Shown: piece by piece, positions 1 through 5,072 of the stretch
Layout: each line of letters begins with the position of its first letter
Numbering within the stretch: position 1 is the stretch's first letter
NCBI GenBank assembly: GCA_002401365.1
Contig: NVSW01000019.1
Location: forward strand, 1 to 5,072
Direction: 5' to 3'
DNA: 5,072 nucleotides
DNA from: Piscirickettsiaceae bacterium
GTDB lineage: Bacteria > Pseudomonadota > Gammaproteobacteria > Methylococcales > Cycloclasticaceae
Notes under the pieces: generated by a model
Told to the model about the DNA's origin: nothing
Seen by the model: only the letters and a program-made list of their open reading frames with translations
Databases searched by the model: none
Position numbers and translations under genes: made by a program

Positions 1-740
1 TTTGCTTTAACCTTAGTATTATCCTTCAAAATAATATCAAACGACTGCGCAGTATTAGCTAAGCTGCTTGAGAAATTAAAGTCGGACTGTTGCCGCATAA
101 ATGTTTTTTCTTGTTCAGCGAACGTGCTACTAATACTGTCGTATTTAGCTTTATCTTGCCGGTAACTTTTTAGGTACAAAGCATATTCATCTTCTGCACT
201 TCTTTTATTGCTCCCTGGAGACAAACCATTCATATATATTTTAAATTCATCTAAGCGTTGTTTATTGATTCTTAAACGCTCTTTTTCAGCATCAATTTTT
301 TCTCTAGATGATTTAAATGATGATTCATTTCGTTTAATCTTGGCTTGAGTTGCATCCCATTGTTTCCCAACAGCAGGCCTAACCACGTGCCGATTGGTTA
401 CTAAGTAACAGTTTTCACTAACAAAAAAAGCAGACCCTGAACCCAGTTTGCTTTTCACCGTGACCACAGCCAGCGTCGCTTTTTCGATCGGTGTTTTCGG
501 CGTATATTTTTTATTTAACGAGGCTAAAAAGTTTTTAGAGCCAACACCTTGAATTGAAGAGCTCTTATACTTCAAAAGTACTGCTTTTTTTGATGCTTTA
601 GGTTGTTTATCTGAAAACTGCCAACGACCATTCTTATCTTTATACTTATAAACCTGAGCCAGCGTTGATCCTTGAAAAAACAGCAAACAAGCTGCCGTTA
701 AAAATATGATTAAGATATGAAATTTAACTCCCTTTGGCAT
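1..740 (-). CDS. Secreted trypsin-like serine protease with N-terminal DUF4124 domain (partial, C-terminus cut by window edge)
   Basis: The frame is open from an ATG at 740 to the left edge (246 codons, no stop), so only the N-terminal part is seen. An AAGGA Shine-Dalgarno lies 5 bases before the ATG. Residues 1-28 form a signal peptide (hydrophobic 8-25, likely cleavage after STLA), so the protein is exported. Residues 30-47 (VYKYKDKNGRWQFSD...) match the start of DUF4124, a small domain common at the N-terminus of gammaproteobacterial envelope proteins. Residues 89-120 are the first strands of a trypsin/DegP-like protease: GSGSAFFV (100-107), then TNRHVV with the catalytic His118. A typical fold would go on to the next strands. 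Here residues about 128-232 are charged and helical, and the strand-like FDIILKDNTKVKA (234-246) resembles the DegP segment that should come next. The catalytic Asp and Ser lie outside the window, so activity is inferred. Family assignment is fairly sure; the substrate is unknown. Confidence 0.87.
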   Translation of the reverse strand, partial: MPKGVKFHILIIFLTAACLLFFQGSTLAQVYKYKDKNGRWQFSDKQPKASKKAVLLKYKSSSIQGVGSKNFLASLNKKYTPKTPIEKATLAVVTVKSKLGSGSAFFVSENCYLVTNRHVVRPAVGKQWDATQAKIKRNESSFKSSREKIDAEKERLRINKQRLDEFKIYMNGLSPGSNKRSAEDEYALYLKSYRQDKAKYDSISSTFAEQEKTFMRQQSDFNFSSSLANTAQSFDIILKDNTKVKA

Positions 741-776
741 AGGCGTCCTTTTAGTAAAATAATTGCGTTACTTACT

Positions 777-805
777 ACTCTAGCAGTATTTTTTACCTTG
801 TCACT
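777..805 (-). promoter_or_regulatory. Possible sigma-70 promoter of the protease gene
   Basis: On the minus strand, GTGACA (800-805) is separated by 17 bases from TAGAGT (777-782). This is 5/6 and 4/6 of the -35 and -10 consensus. It sits about 40 bases before the ATG at 740 and would give a 5' leader of roughly 30 bases. In AT-rich sequence such matches occur by chance, so the call is tentative. Confidence 0.27.
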
Positions 806-911
806 ATATTGAGTTGATAGCTATATTATTAGCTGCTCCAACAACAATTTAAACTGCAGCAAAATAAACAACTTCACCTACAACAAAATGGCATAACAAT
901 AAATCAATTAT

Positions 912-1370
912 TTAAAAGCGTTTCACCACAAGAAGCACGCCAACTGCCATTAAAAGCAAGCCCATTAAACGCTGCTGGGTAATCGGGTAGTTTAATGCCC
1001 CCATCAAACCAAAATGATCAATCACAGACATCGAAACCAATTGCCCCAGCAACACAAAACTAACCGCATTACCAATGCCAAACTTAGGCCCAACCCAGGT
1101 AATACTTAAGGTATAAAACAAAATAAAAAAACCACCTAAGTAATACTGGATAGGAATAGGTTCTTTAGGCAGACTACTAGGTAAACCCTCAACAAAAAAC
1201 AAAAAAGCTAGTGATAAAACAAAGCCAACAATAAACAACACAACTGCAACCAATGCGGGGCTTTGCAACCTAACACCTAAACCACCACTCAAGGCACCCA
1301 TAATAGGAATACCAACACCCGCCAACAACATGATTGATGCATAAAAAAAGATATGATTAAAATTTTGCAT
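912..1370 (-). CDS. Small DMT-superfamily transporter, YdcZ/DUF606 type
   Basis: This is a 152-residue, very hydrophobic inner-membrane protein with about five membrane segments (roughly 9-27, 38-60, 75-95, 99-117, 135-149). The N-terminal block GVGIPIMGALSGGLGVRLQSP (18-38) and the C-terminal block LLGQLVSMSVIDHFGLMG (107-124) match the YdcZ (DUF606) family, which are half-size drug/metabolite transporter relatives of about 140-150 residues. The length fits a complete gene. The ATG at 1370 is preceded by AGGG at 6 bases. The substrate is unknown for the family. It stands alone: 171 bases separate it from the protease gene downstream and 192 bases from the anchor-protein gene upstream. I see no convincing promoter or terminator. 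Family assignment is confident; function beyond transport is not. Confidence 0.88.
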   Translation of the reverse strand: MQNFNHIFFYASIMLLAGVGIPIMGALSGGLGVRLQSPALVAVVLFIVGFVLSLAFLFFVEGLPSSLPKEPIPIQYYLGGFFILFYTLSITWVGPKFGIGNAVSFVLLGQLVSMSVIDHFGLMGALNYPITQQRLMGLLLMAVGVLLVVKRF

Positions 1371-1562
1371 GACTCACCCTTTATTTTTTGAATACTAGCT
1401 TTCAATAATAATATAAAAATAACCTAGCAATAGCCTCTAATGCGAACACCAATAAAAACCACGAAATGCAACAGCCTTTGGCACATGCCTACCATTACTG
1501 ATTAACCCATTTTTTCTCTTACACTCTAACAGTGCCATCCGTTTAGTGAAAACTTAAACCCA

Positions 1563-2105
1563 TTATCTAAGACCAATCACCTTATAGACTCCCTTGGTTT
1601 TTAACACCAACGTGATTGGCGACGTCGTTTCATTTTTCCAATACCATCCATGAGATCCCGCAAAAGGGACTGTTTGTGAACCTTGGTCCGTACTAGATGT
1701 TGCTTCCTTGTAACGTTTAAAATATCCCGTGGTGTCGCCCTGTGGTTCTCCATGAAAATCAAAATACAATGCAACTCCATCGGTACTCCACGAGTATTCA
1801 AGCACGGCTTTTCTTGCCATATAAAGCTTATACTCAAGACCACTTTGGGCAGGAATGATAATATTCACGCTATCCTCTTTTGCACTACCCTCATCGTTAC
1901 ATGCAAGCAACTCGGATTCTTTAGACAATTTTTCACGAGGAGCAAGTGCAATTAACCCCAAGGATTTTCCCACGCCTGTCGGGTCTATCCCATATTCAGC
2001 CGGCAAAACCGCCGTTATTAAAATGATAACCGCCAACACTGTCGCCAACAACGCTGCCTTTATCAGTGATGAGACAGATTGAATGGGGTGTTCTATTTTA
2101 TTCAT
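1563..2105 (-). CDS. HupE-associated 'transmembrane anchor' family protein
   Basis: This 180-residue protein has one membrane segment (about 17-33), then LPAEYGIDPTGVG (34-46), a signature I associate with proteins annotated as 'transmembrane anchor protein' in proteobacteria. A linker of about 35 residues leads to a presumed periplasmic beta-rich domain with YFDFHGEP (114-121) and AGSHGWYWKN (149-158). Conserved His118 and His152 could bind a metal, which is an inference. The frame extends upstream to a TTG at 2147. I chose the ATG at 2105 because it is a standard start, puts the membrane segment near the N-terminus, and begins 4 bases after the upstream HupE-like stop codon (TAA AGCA ATG). 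No good Shine-Dalgarno precedes it, so translation is probably coupled to that gene. The role is unknown; the arrangement suggests a partner or accessory of the HupE-like membrane protein. C69 is the only cysteine. Confidence 0.82.
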   Translation of the reverse strand: MNKIEHPIQSVSSLIKAALLATVLAVIILITAVLPAEYGIDPTGVGKSLGLIALAPREKLSKESELLACNDEGSAKEDSVNIIIPAQSGLEYKLYMARKAVLEYSWSTDGVALYFDFHGEPQGDTTGYFKRYKEATSSTDQGSQTVPFAGSHGWYWKNETTSPITLVLKTKGVYKVIGLR

Positions 2106-2109
2106 TGCT

Positions 2110-2880
2110 TTAGGCCATGATGTAATAACCAACCATTTGATAACCAAACAAGACTAACCCGCCTGTCATCAATAGTGTATTGGTTGTGGTTGAAAAAGAA
2201 TAGTAACTGGGATAACGCCGCCAAACGCTTAAGGCAAGTAATATAAACAGCAACGCAATAAACTGGCCTAACTCAACACCAACATTAAAGGCCAACAGGT
2301 TTTTCCACAAGTCCACTTTAGGCAACGCGAAATCTTGTAGTTTAGTTGCTAGGCCAAAACCATGGAACAAGCCAAACACCACAACAGCGATTTTTGTATT
2401 GGGTTGAAAACCAAACAATTTGTTAAAACCACCAATGTTATCAAAACCCTTATAAACAATGGACAAACCGATGATCGCGTCAATTAAATATGGGTTGACG
2501 GTAATGTCGTTCAACACGCCCATCAGCAACGTTAAACTGTGGCCTAGGGTGAATAAACTCACGTATAGAAAAACATCCCGTTTTCTAAATAAGAAAAAAA
2601 TCACGCCTACTAAAAACAACAAATGGTCGTAACCCGTCACCATGTGCTTTGCGCCGATGTAAAGAAACGGCCCGACAGCCACACCTTTATTTTCTAGCAA
2701 AAAACGTTCTGTATTCGCATCTATCCCGTGCGAAAAACAATTCGTACTGACAAGTATCAGTACAAAAAATAAGGCAACCGTAAGACATTTTATTGGCAAA
2801 GAAGGCACACGGTGATTGTAAGCGATAACATCGCTGCCCGCATGGATAGTCCCCACTTCTCCACTTACCGGGTTATTCAA
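2110..2880 (-). CDS. HupE/UreJ-family membrane protein (candidate nickel/cobalt or other metal transporter)
   Basis: Numbered from the longest frame (256 residues), the protein has a hydrophobic signal-like segment (33-49) ending NCFSHG, then six or so membrane segments. Family motifs are intact: GAKHMVTGYDHLLFL (76-90, H79, D85, H86), FTLGHSLTLL (110-119, H114), GLFHGFGLA (170-178, H173) and FNVGVELGQ (198-206, E203). These His/Asp/Glu residues inside membrane helices are the presumed metal path of HupE/UreJ proteins, which are linked to nickel or cobalt uptake in hydrogenase and urease loci. No such locus is visible here, so the substrate is open. The start is uncertain. No ATG exists in frame after the upstream TAG. 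TTG at 2880 is the outermost choice, GTG at 2856 has a poorly spaced GGAG, and GTG at 2808 gives the family's usual length (232 residues) and a normal signal peptide but has no ribosome site. The coordinates are the outer bound. The gene shares an operon with the anchor protein downstream. Confidence 0.87.
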   Translation of the reverse strand: MNNPVSGEVGTIHAGSDVIAYNHRVPSLPIKCLTVALFFVLILVSTNCFSHGIDANTERFLLENKGVAVGPFLYIGAKHMVTGYDHLLFLVGVIFFLFRKRDVFLYVSLFTLGHSLTLLMGVLNDITVNPYLIDAIIGLSIVYKGFDNIGGFNKLFGFQPNTKIAVVVFGLFHGFGLATKLQDFALPKVDLWKNLLAFNVGVELGQFIALLFILLALSVWRRYPSYYSFSTTTNTLLMTGGLVLFGYQMVGYYIMA

Positions 2881-2923
2881 ACAAGTAGAATTTTGACTCT
2901 TAAGCGCCAGAAGGTGAACTAAT

Positions 2924-3499
2924 TTATTCTAACCCATTGCTAGCAATCACGAACGCATCTAGCTGTTGCTGAACTAGCTCATAGGTTTTATCTATATTGC
3001 TAGCAATCTCACCATTTAATACGTCTAAAGCATCTAAAATGTCTTTCGCTTCAGCAAAACCGGCATCAATTCCACCTCGAATCACTTCGGTAAATGCAGT
3101 TCTTGCCGCCTCGATATTGTCTTCAAATTCATTATGCACAGCTTGGTATTGCGAAAAGAAAGCGGTGCTTAAAGACACAATTCTATTTGCTGTGGCTTCG
3201 GGACTCACATCAATACCTACTTCATACGCACTTTGAATAGCGCTATCCCCTAATGAAGCCCTTAATGCGTCATTAATCCCTTCCAAAGCTGTTTTTAGCA
3301 CAAGTGCTTGTGGCGAATTAGCCGTACTTAGATTGATTGTTGATTCAAGTATCGAAGAATTTAACTGTTTTTTTGCCAAATTCTTATAATGTGCTAGTTC
3401 TGACACCTTTGGCCCAATAGACCCATCAACTTTTTTGGTCTCACTTTTTGCTAAATTATGCACATCATCACGAAATGTATTTGCTACAGATACAGGCAT
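2924..3499 (-). CDS. DUF5610-domain protein, predicted sigma-28 (motility regulon) member
   Basis: This is a 191-residue soluble protein with no signal peptide, membrane segment or cysteine. The N-terminal third (1-60) is polar and probably disordered or helical. Residues about 85-185 match the DUF5610 pattern as I recall it: VSPEATANRIVSLSTAFF (98-115), then IRGGIDAGFAEAKDIL (140-155) and IASNIDKTYELV (165-176), predicted all-helical. The ATG at 3499 has a strong AGGAG 7 bases upstream. A near-consensus FliA promoter lies at 3531-3557 and would start the transcript about 25 bases before the ATG, which fits well. That predicts a late flagellar or chemotaxis-time protein, but no flagellar gene is in the window and the molecular function is unknown. 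The stop at 2924 is followed by only 43 bases before the HupE-like frame, with no terminator seen. Confidence 0.86.
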   Translation of the reverse strand: MPVSVANTFRDDVHNLAKSETKKVDGSIGPKVSELAHYKNLAKKQLNSSILESTINLSTANSPQALVLKTALEGINDALRASLGDSAIQSAYEVGIDVSPEATANRIVSLSTAFFSQYQAVHNEFEDNIEAARTAFTEVIRGGIDAGFAEAKDILDALDVLNGEIASNIDKTYELVQQQLDAFVIASNGLE

Positions 3500-3530
3500 G
3501 CAGTTCTCCTAATCATTGATTCATAATACT

Positions 3531-3557
3531 ATATCGGCCAAGTTACTGAAAAATTTA
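3531..3557 (-). promoter_or_regulatory. Sigma-28 (FliA) promoter upstream of the DUF5610 gene
   Basis: Read on the minus strand, TAAA (3554-3557) is followed by exactly 15 bases (3539-3553) and then GCCGATAT (3531-3538). The FliA consensus is TAAA-N15-GCCGATAA, so 11 of 12 consensus bases match with the exact spacing. The longer -35 form TAAAGTTT is matched 7 of 8 by TAAATTTT. The predicted start near 3523-3525 leaves a short leader containing the AGGAG ribosome site. Position, orientation and spacing all agree. This is a reading by eye and has not been tested experimentally. Confidence 0.8.
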
Positions 3558-3577
3558 GATATTGGTTAATACATAGA

Positions 3578-3614
3578 CCTTGGTCACTGAAAACCAACGG
3601 CTAAAACTCAGTGA
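3578..3614. repeat. Inverted repeat at the end of the pqiA-like/ppiC transcript (possible weak terminator or operator)
   Basis: TCACTGA (3584-3590) and TCAGTGA (3608-3614) form a perfect 7-base inverted repeat with 17 bases between the arms; the right arm includes the stop codon of the last small frame. An alternative, overlapping minus-strand hairpin pairs TTGGTT with GACCAA around a TTCAGT loop (3580-3597), extended by CC/GG with a one-base bulge. Neither is followed by a T-run on the minus strand, so intrinsic termination would be weak at best. It could instead be a protein-binding site or mean nothing. Confidence 0.3.
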
Positions 3615-3727
3615 TTAACGTTATCTTTTTTGCTTTCCATCTCAATATACTGAACAAATGATTCAAGCGGACTATTATCAATTTTCCAAGCATCAAATAG
3701 TCGAAAAAGTTGCTGTATAGTTTCCAT
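3608..3727 (-). CDS. Small hypothetical protein, 39 aa (possibly the 3' half of a frameshifted gene)
   Basis: An ATG at 3727 opens 39 codons ending TGA at 3608: METIQQLFRLFDAWKIDNSP..., an amphipathic helical sequence rich in acidic residues and lysine. It begins 2 bases after the stop of the 46-codon frame at 3730-3870 and has no proper Shine-Dalgarno, so translation would depend on coupling. The same frame is open 5 codons further upstream (RQTLE), and joining it to the previous frame after LLEL makes one continuous helix (LLEL-RQTLEMETIQQLF). That suggests a single 87-residue protein broken by loss of one base. I do not recognise the sequence and assign no function. Confidence 0.42.
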   Translation of the reverse strand: METIQQLFRLFDAWKIDNSPLESFVQYIEMESKKDNVNH

Positions 3728-3729
3728 CT

Positions 3730-3870
3730 CTAATGTTTGTCTAACTCAAGCAAAAAGTGTGTTCCCATTGTTTCTATATTTTGATATGCAGATACCATTT
3801 CTATTGCTTGAAGAAATTCCTTTTCTTTCTTGATAGTTACAAACTCAGGAGATTTAAATAAAATTTTCAC
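3730..3870 (-). CDS. Small hypothetical protein, 46 aa (possibly the 5' half of a frameshifted gene)
   Basis: A GTG at 3870 opens 46 codons ending TAG at 3730. It starts 20 bases after the ppiC stop and is in the same orientation, so it would be the third gene of that operon. The sequence starts VKILFKSPEFVTIKKEKEFL and continues with EAIEMVSAYQ and METMG-like ETMGTHFLLEL; it is soluble, Lys/Glu rich and probably helical. No clear ribosome site precedes the GTG, and a TAA lies 4 codons upstream in frame, so it cannot start earlier. The first internal ATG is codon 25. It is not a family I recognise. Because the 39-codon frame follows in the -1 phase with a compatible helical sequence, the two may be halves of one decayed gene. 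Confidence 0.42.
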   Translation of the reverse strand: MKILFKSPEFVTIKKEKEFLQAIEMVSAYQNIETMGTHFLLELDKH

Positions 3871-3890
3871 TTTGAGTGTTTATATATCCG

Positions 3891-4169
3891 TCAAGTTCGG
3901 TAAATAGTCTCAATTAAATGATAACCAAACTTCGTTTTAACCGGCCCATGTACTGTTAACACTGCTTTTTTAAACACAACGTTATCAAATGCCTTCAACA
4001 TTTTACCGGGGCCAAATTCACCTAAATCACCACCCCTTTTAGCGGAGGAACACTGCGAATGTTTTTTAGCAAGGCTTGCAAAGTCTGCGCCATTAGCCAA
4101 CTGCCGTTTAACACTCTCTGCTTGGTCTTTAGTCTTAAGCAAGATGTGCCTAGCGCACGCTTTAGCCAT
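3891..4169 (-). CDS. ppiC: PpiC, cytoplasmic parvulin-type peptidyl-prolyl cis-trans isomerase
   Basis: This 92-residue protein is a stand-alone parvulin domain, the same length as E. coli PpiC (Par10), which it resembles throughout. It catalyses cis-trans isomerisation of X-Pro bonds in protein folding. There is no signal peptide, so it acts in the cytoplasm. Residues expected at the active site are present: H8 in ARHILLK, C40 in HSQCSS, M57 and F61 in GKMLKAF, and F81/H84 in the C-terminal FGYHLI. The RGGDLGEFGPG block (45-55) is the family signature. The ATG at 4169 lies 13 bases after the stop of the PqiA-like gene, with a loosely spaced AAGGG that overlaps that stop codon, so the two are probably cotranscribed and partly coupled. 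The pairing with a PqiA-like gene is probably positional. Confidence 0.95.
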   Translation of the reverse strand: MAKACARHILLKTKDQAESVKRQLANGADFASLAKKHSQCSSAKRGGDLGEFGPGKMLKAFDNVVFKKAVLTVHGPVKTKFGYHLIETIYRT

Positions 4170-4182
4170 TTAATAACAACCC

Positions 4183-4797
4183 TTATTGTAATTTTACTGG
4201 TTTATGTTGCCATTCCATCGTCTGACTGGCAGCAATAGCCAACAAACAATAGCCAGAAAAGTAGTAAAACCCTTCGTGTAATTTGGCTCTCATTTGTAGC
4301 ACATCGTCTGCATACTCATTAGCGTTTATGGCTAAAAATGCTACCAAAATAGCCATCACAAACACATCCGACATGGACCACTTGCTCAACACAGCATTCG
4401 TTTTCAACAGCGTCGCCGTCATCTGTGGTGACTTAATCAATAAAGATAATATCACCAGAAAAATTTTAAATAGTGGAATGACTAAACCAAAAATACCGAT
4501 TAACACGCCTACGACAATATGACCATTTGATATCAACTCTCTCATCGTTGCCAATAAACTACGAGTAGACTGAAAAACAGTTACCTCACCCTCAATATCT
4601 AATTTTTTCACAAGTGATTGAACCATATCTTGAATAAAACCACTGCTCTGCCCTGGCTTAACCAGTAGACTAGCCCCTAAATCAATCATTTCTCTTTTGT
4701 CGATCGTCGCCTCTATTGTCATCAGCGGTTTTGTTAGCCCCGGTATTAATAACAGGATCGAAAGGATAAACAAAAAAATTGGTATGTACTTGCGCAT
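4183..4797 (-). CDS. PqiA-family (paraquat-inducible protein A) membrane protein, single module
   Basis: This 204-residue inner-membrane protein has segments near 5-22, 93-122, 142-158 and 173-191. The signature LSKWSMSDVFVMAILVA (137-153) and the LIPLFK-like VIPLFKI (106-112) are typical of PqiA. The segment 23-92 between the first two helices is a soluble loop. E. coli PqiA is about twice as long, with two such modules and cysteine-rich zinc-ribbon segments. This protein has one module and a single cysteine (C184), so it is a short, ribbonless variant. PqiA works with the MCE protein PqiB and lipoprotein PqiC in envelope lipid homeostasis; neither is next to this gene, so the role here is uncertain. 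The ATG at 4797 has AGGGGG 5 bases upstream. It lies 71 bases after the EamA gene and leads the ppiC operon. Confidence 0.9.
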   Translation of the reverse strand: MRKYIPIFLFILSILLLIPGLTKPLMTIEATIDKREMIDLGASLLVKPGQSSGFIQDMVQSLVKKLDIEGEVTVFQSTRSLLATMRELISNGHIVVGVLIGIFGLVIPLFKIFLVILSLLIKSPQMTATLLKTNAVLSKWSMSDVFVMAILVAFLAINANEYADDVLQMRAKLHEGFYYFSGYCLLAIAASQTMEWQHKPVKLQ

Positions 4798-4868
4798 TGA
4801 AACCCCCTAGTGTAAACGAACAATTAGTCCTGAAGATTCTAACCTCATCAGCATGGCATTAATACTCA

Positions 4869-5072
4869 TTAGGCCGGCTTTACCACCTCTTTCCATCGCA
4901 CATTGATATATGCTCCAAGGATAATAAACCCCGCACCAAATAACGTCGTTAGACTTGGCACTTCATCAAAAAAGACCACTCCCAAAACAATTGCGAACAC
5001 CACCTGTAAGTATGAAAAACTAGTCGCTCTGCCTGCTGTTTCCGTCTGCATCGATTTTGTTAAACCCCATTG
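4869..5072 (-). CDS. EamA-family (DMT superfamily) transporter, C-terminal end only
   Basis: The frame is open from the right edge through 67 codons to a TAA at 4869, so the start and most of the protein lie outside. The visible part carries the last two membrane helices of an EamA domain: SFSYLQVVFAIVLGVVFFDE followed by VPSLTTLFGAGFIILGAYI. The pattern of a Y-L-x-V-x-A-I helix, then F-x-E-x-P and a Gly-rich last helix is the usual C-terminus of 10-helix EamA exporters of about 290-300 residues. An internal ATG at 5051 is not a likely start, because the residues before it (QWGLTKS) continue the same domain. The substrate cannot be read from this part. It is followed after 71 bases by the PqiA-like gene; no terminator hairpin was seen between them. 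Confidence 0.88.
   Translation of the reverse strand, partial: QWGLTKSMQTETAGRATSFSYLQVVFAIVLGVVFFDEVPSLTTLFGAGFIILGAYINVRWKEVVKPA

Noticed and set aside
798..827. Plus-strand promoter-like pair TTGTCA-N18-TATATT
   Set aside because: It would transcribe away from every gene in the region and no plus-strand gene follows; likely chance in AT-rich DNA.
832..860. GCTGC/GCAGC inverted repeat downstream of the YdcZ-type gene as a terminator
   Set aside because: The stem is only 5 bases with a loop of about 19 and no T-run follows on the minus strand.
1371..1562. Possible integron attC site or cassette junction
   Set aside because: No pair of core sites (GTTRRRY and its complement) with the expected arm symmetry was found.
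1601..2082. Open frames at 1601-1843 (minus), 1683-1955 (plus) and 1855-2082 (plus)
   Set aside because: All lie within the anchor-protein gene in other frames, match no family and have unlikely composition; they are shadows.
1563..2147. Longer version of the anchor protein starting at TTG 2147
   Set aside because: It begins with TTG, overlaps the HupE-like gene by 38 bases and adds 14 residues not expected in the family. The ATG at 2105 sits 4 bases after the upstream stop and fits better.
2997..3236. Plus-strand open frame of 79 codons
   Set aside because: It is antisense to the DUF5610 gene, with no ribosome site or recognisable domain; a shadow of the low-stop complementary strand.
3725..3750. 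Programmed ribosomal frameshift joining the two small frames
   Set aside because: No slippery heptamer is in phase near the overlap and no clear downstream pseudoknot is visible; a base deletion or coupling explains it more simply.
4283..4522. Plus-strand open frame of 79 codons
   Set aside because: It is antisense to the PqiA-like gene, whose family signature is clear; a shadow.

Overview
The window is a moderately AT-rich stretch of bacterial chromosome, and every supported gene lies on the minus strand. The protein families point to a gammaproteobacterium, probably marine or aquatic: a DUF4124/trypsin-like protein, a short PqiA-like membrane protein, a 92-residue PpiC parvulin, a DUF5610 protein, and a HupE/UreJ-like protein paired with a 'transmembrane anchor' protein. 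I see no rRNA, tRNA, CRISPR array, insertion sequence, phage gene or integron attC site. A species cannot be named from this.

Reading in the direction of transcription (high to low coordinates): the window opens with the C-terminal end of an EamA-type drug/metabolite transporter (4869-5072, cut by the right edge). A likely operon follows: a PqiA-family membrane protein (4183-4797), ppiC (3891-4169, 13 bases downstream), and two tiny reading frames (3730-3870 and 3608-3727). These last two look like one small gene split by a single-base deletion, or two translationally coupled small proteins. An intergenic region with an inverted repeat and a direct repeat separates this block from the DUF5610 gene (2924-3499). 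That gene has a near-consensus sigma-28 (FliA) promoter with exact N15 spacing, TAAA-N15-GCCGATAT at 3531-3557, which predicts expression with the late flagellar/motility regulon.

Downstream are a HupE/UreJ-like multi-pass membrane protein (2110-2880, start uncertain, no ATG available) and, 4 bases later, its probable partner, a single-pass protein with a His/Trp-rich C-terminal domain (1563-2105). No convincing terminator separates them from the DUF5610 gene, so read-through is possible. After a 192-base gap comes a small YdcZ/DUF606-type DMT transporter (912-1370). The left edge cuts a secreted trypsin-like protease (1-740) with an N-terminal DUF4124 domain and an unusual helical insertion of about 105 residues directly after the catalytic histidine motif.

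The two most notable items are the sigma-28 promoter, which places a family of unknown function in the motility regulon, and the helical-hairpin insertion in the protease. Neither amounts to a clearly new multi-gene system. Most of the window is ordinary chromosomal content.
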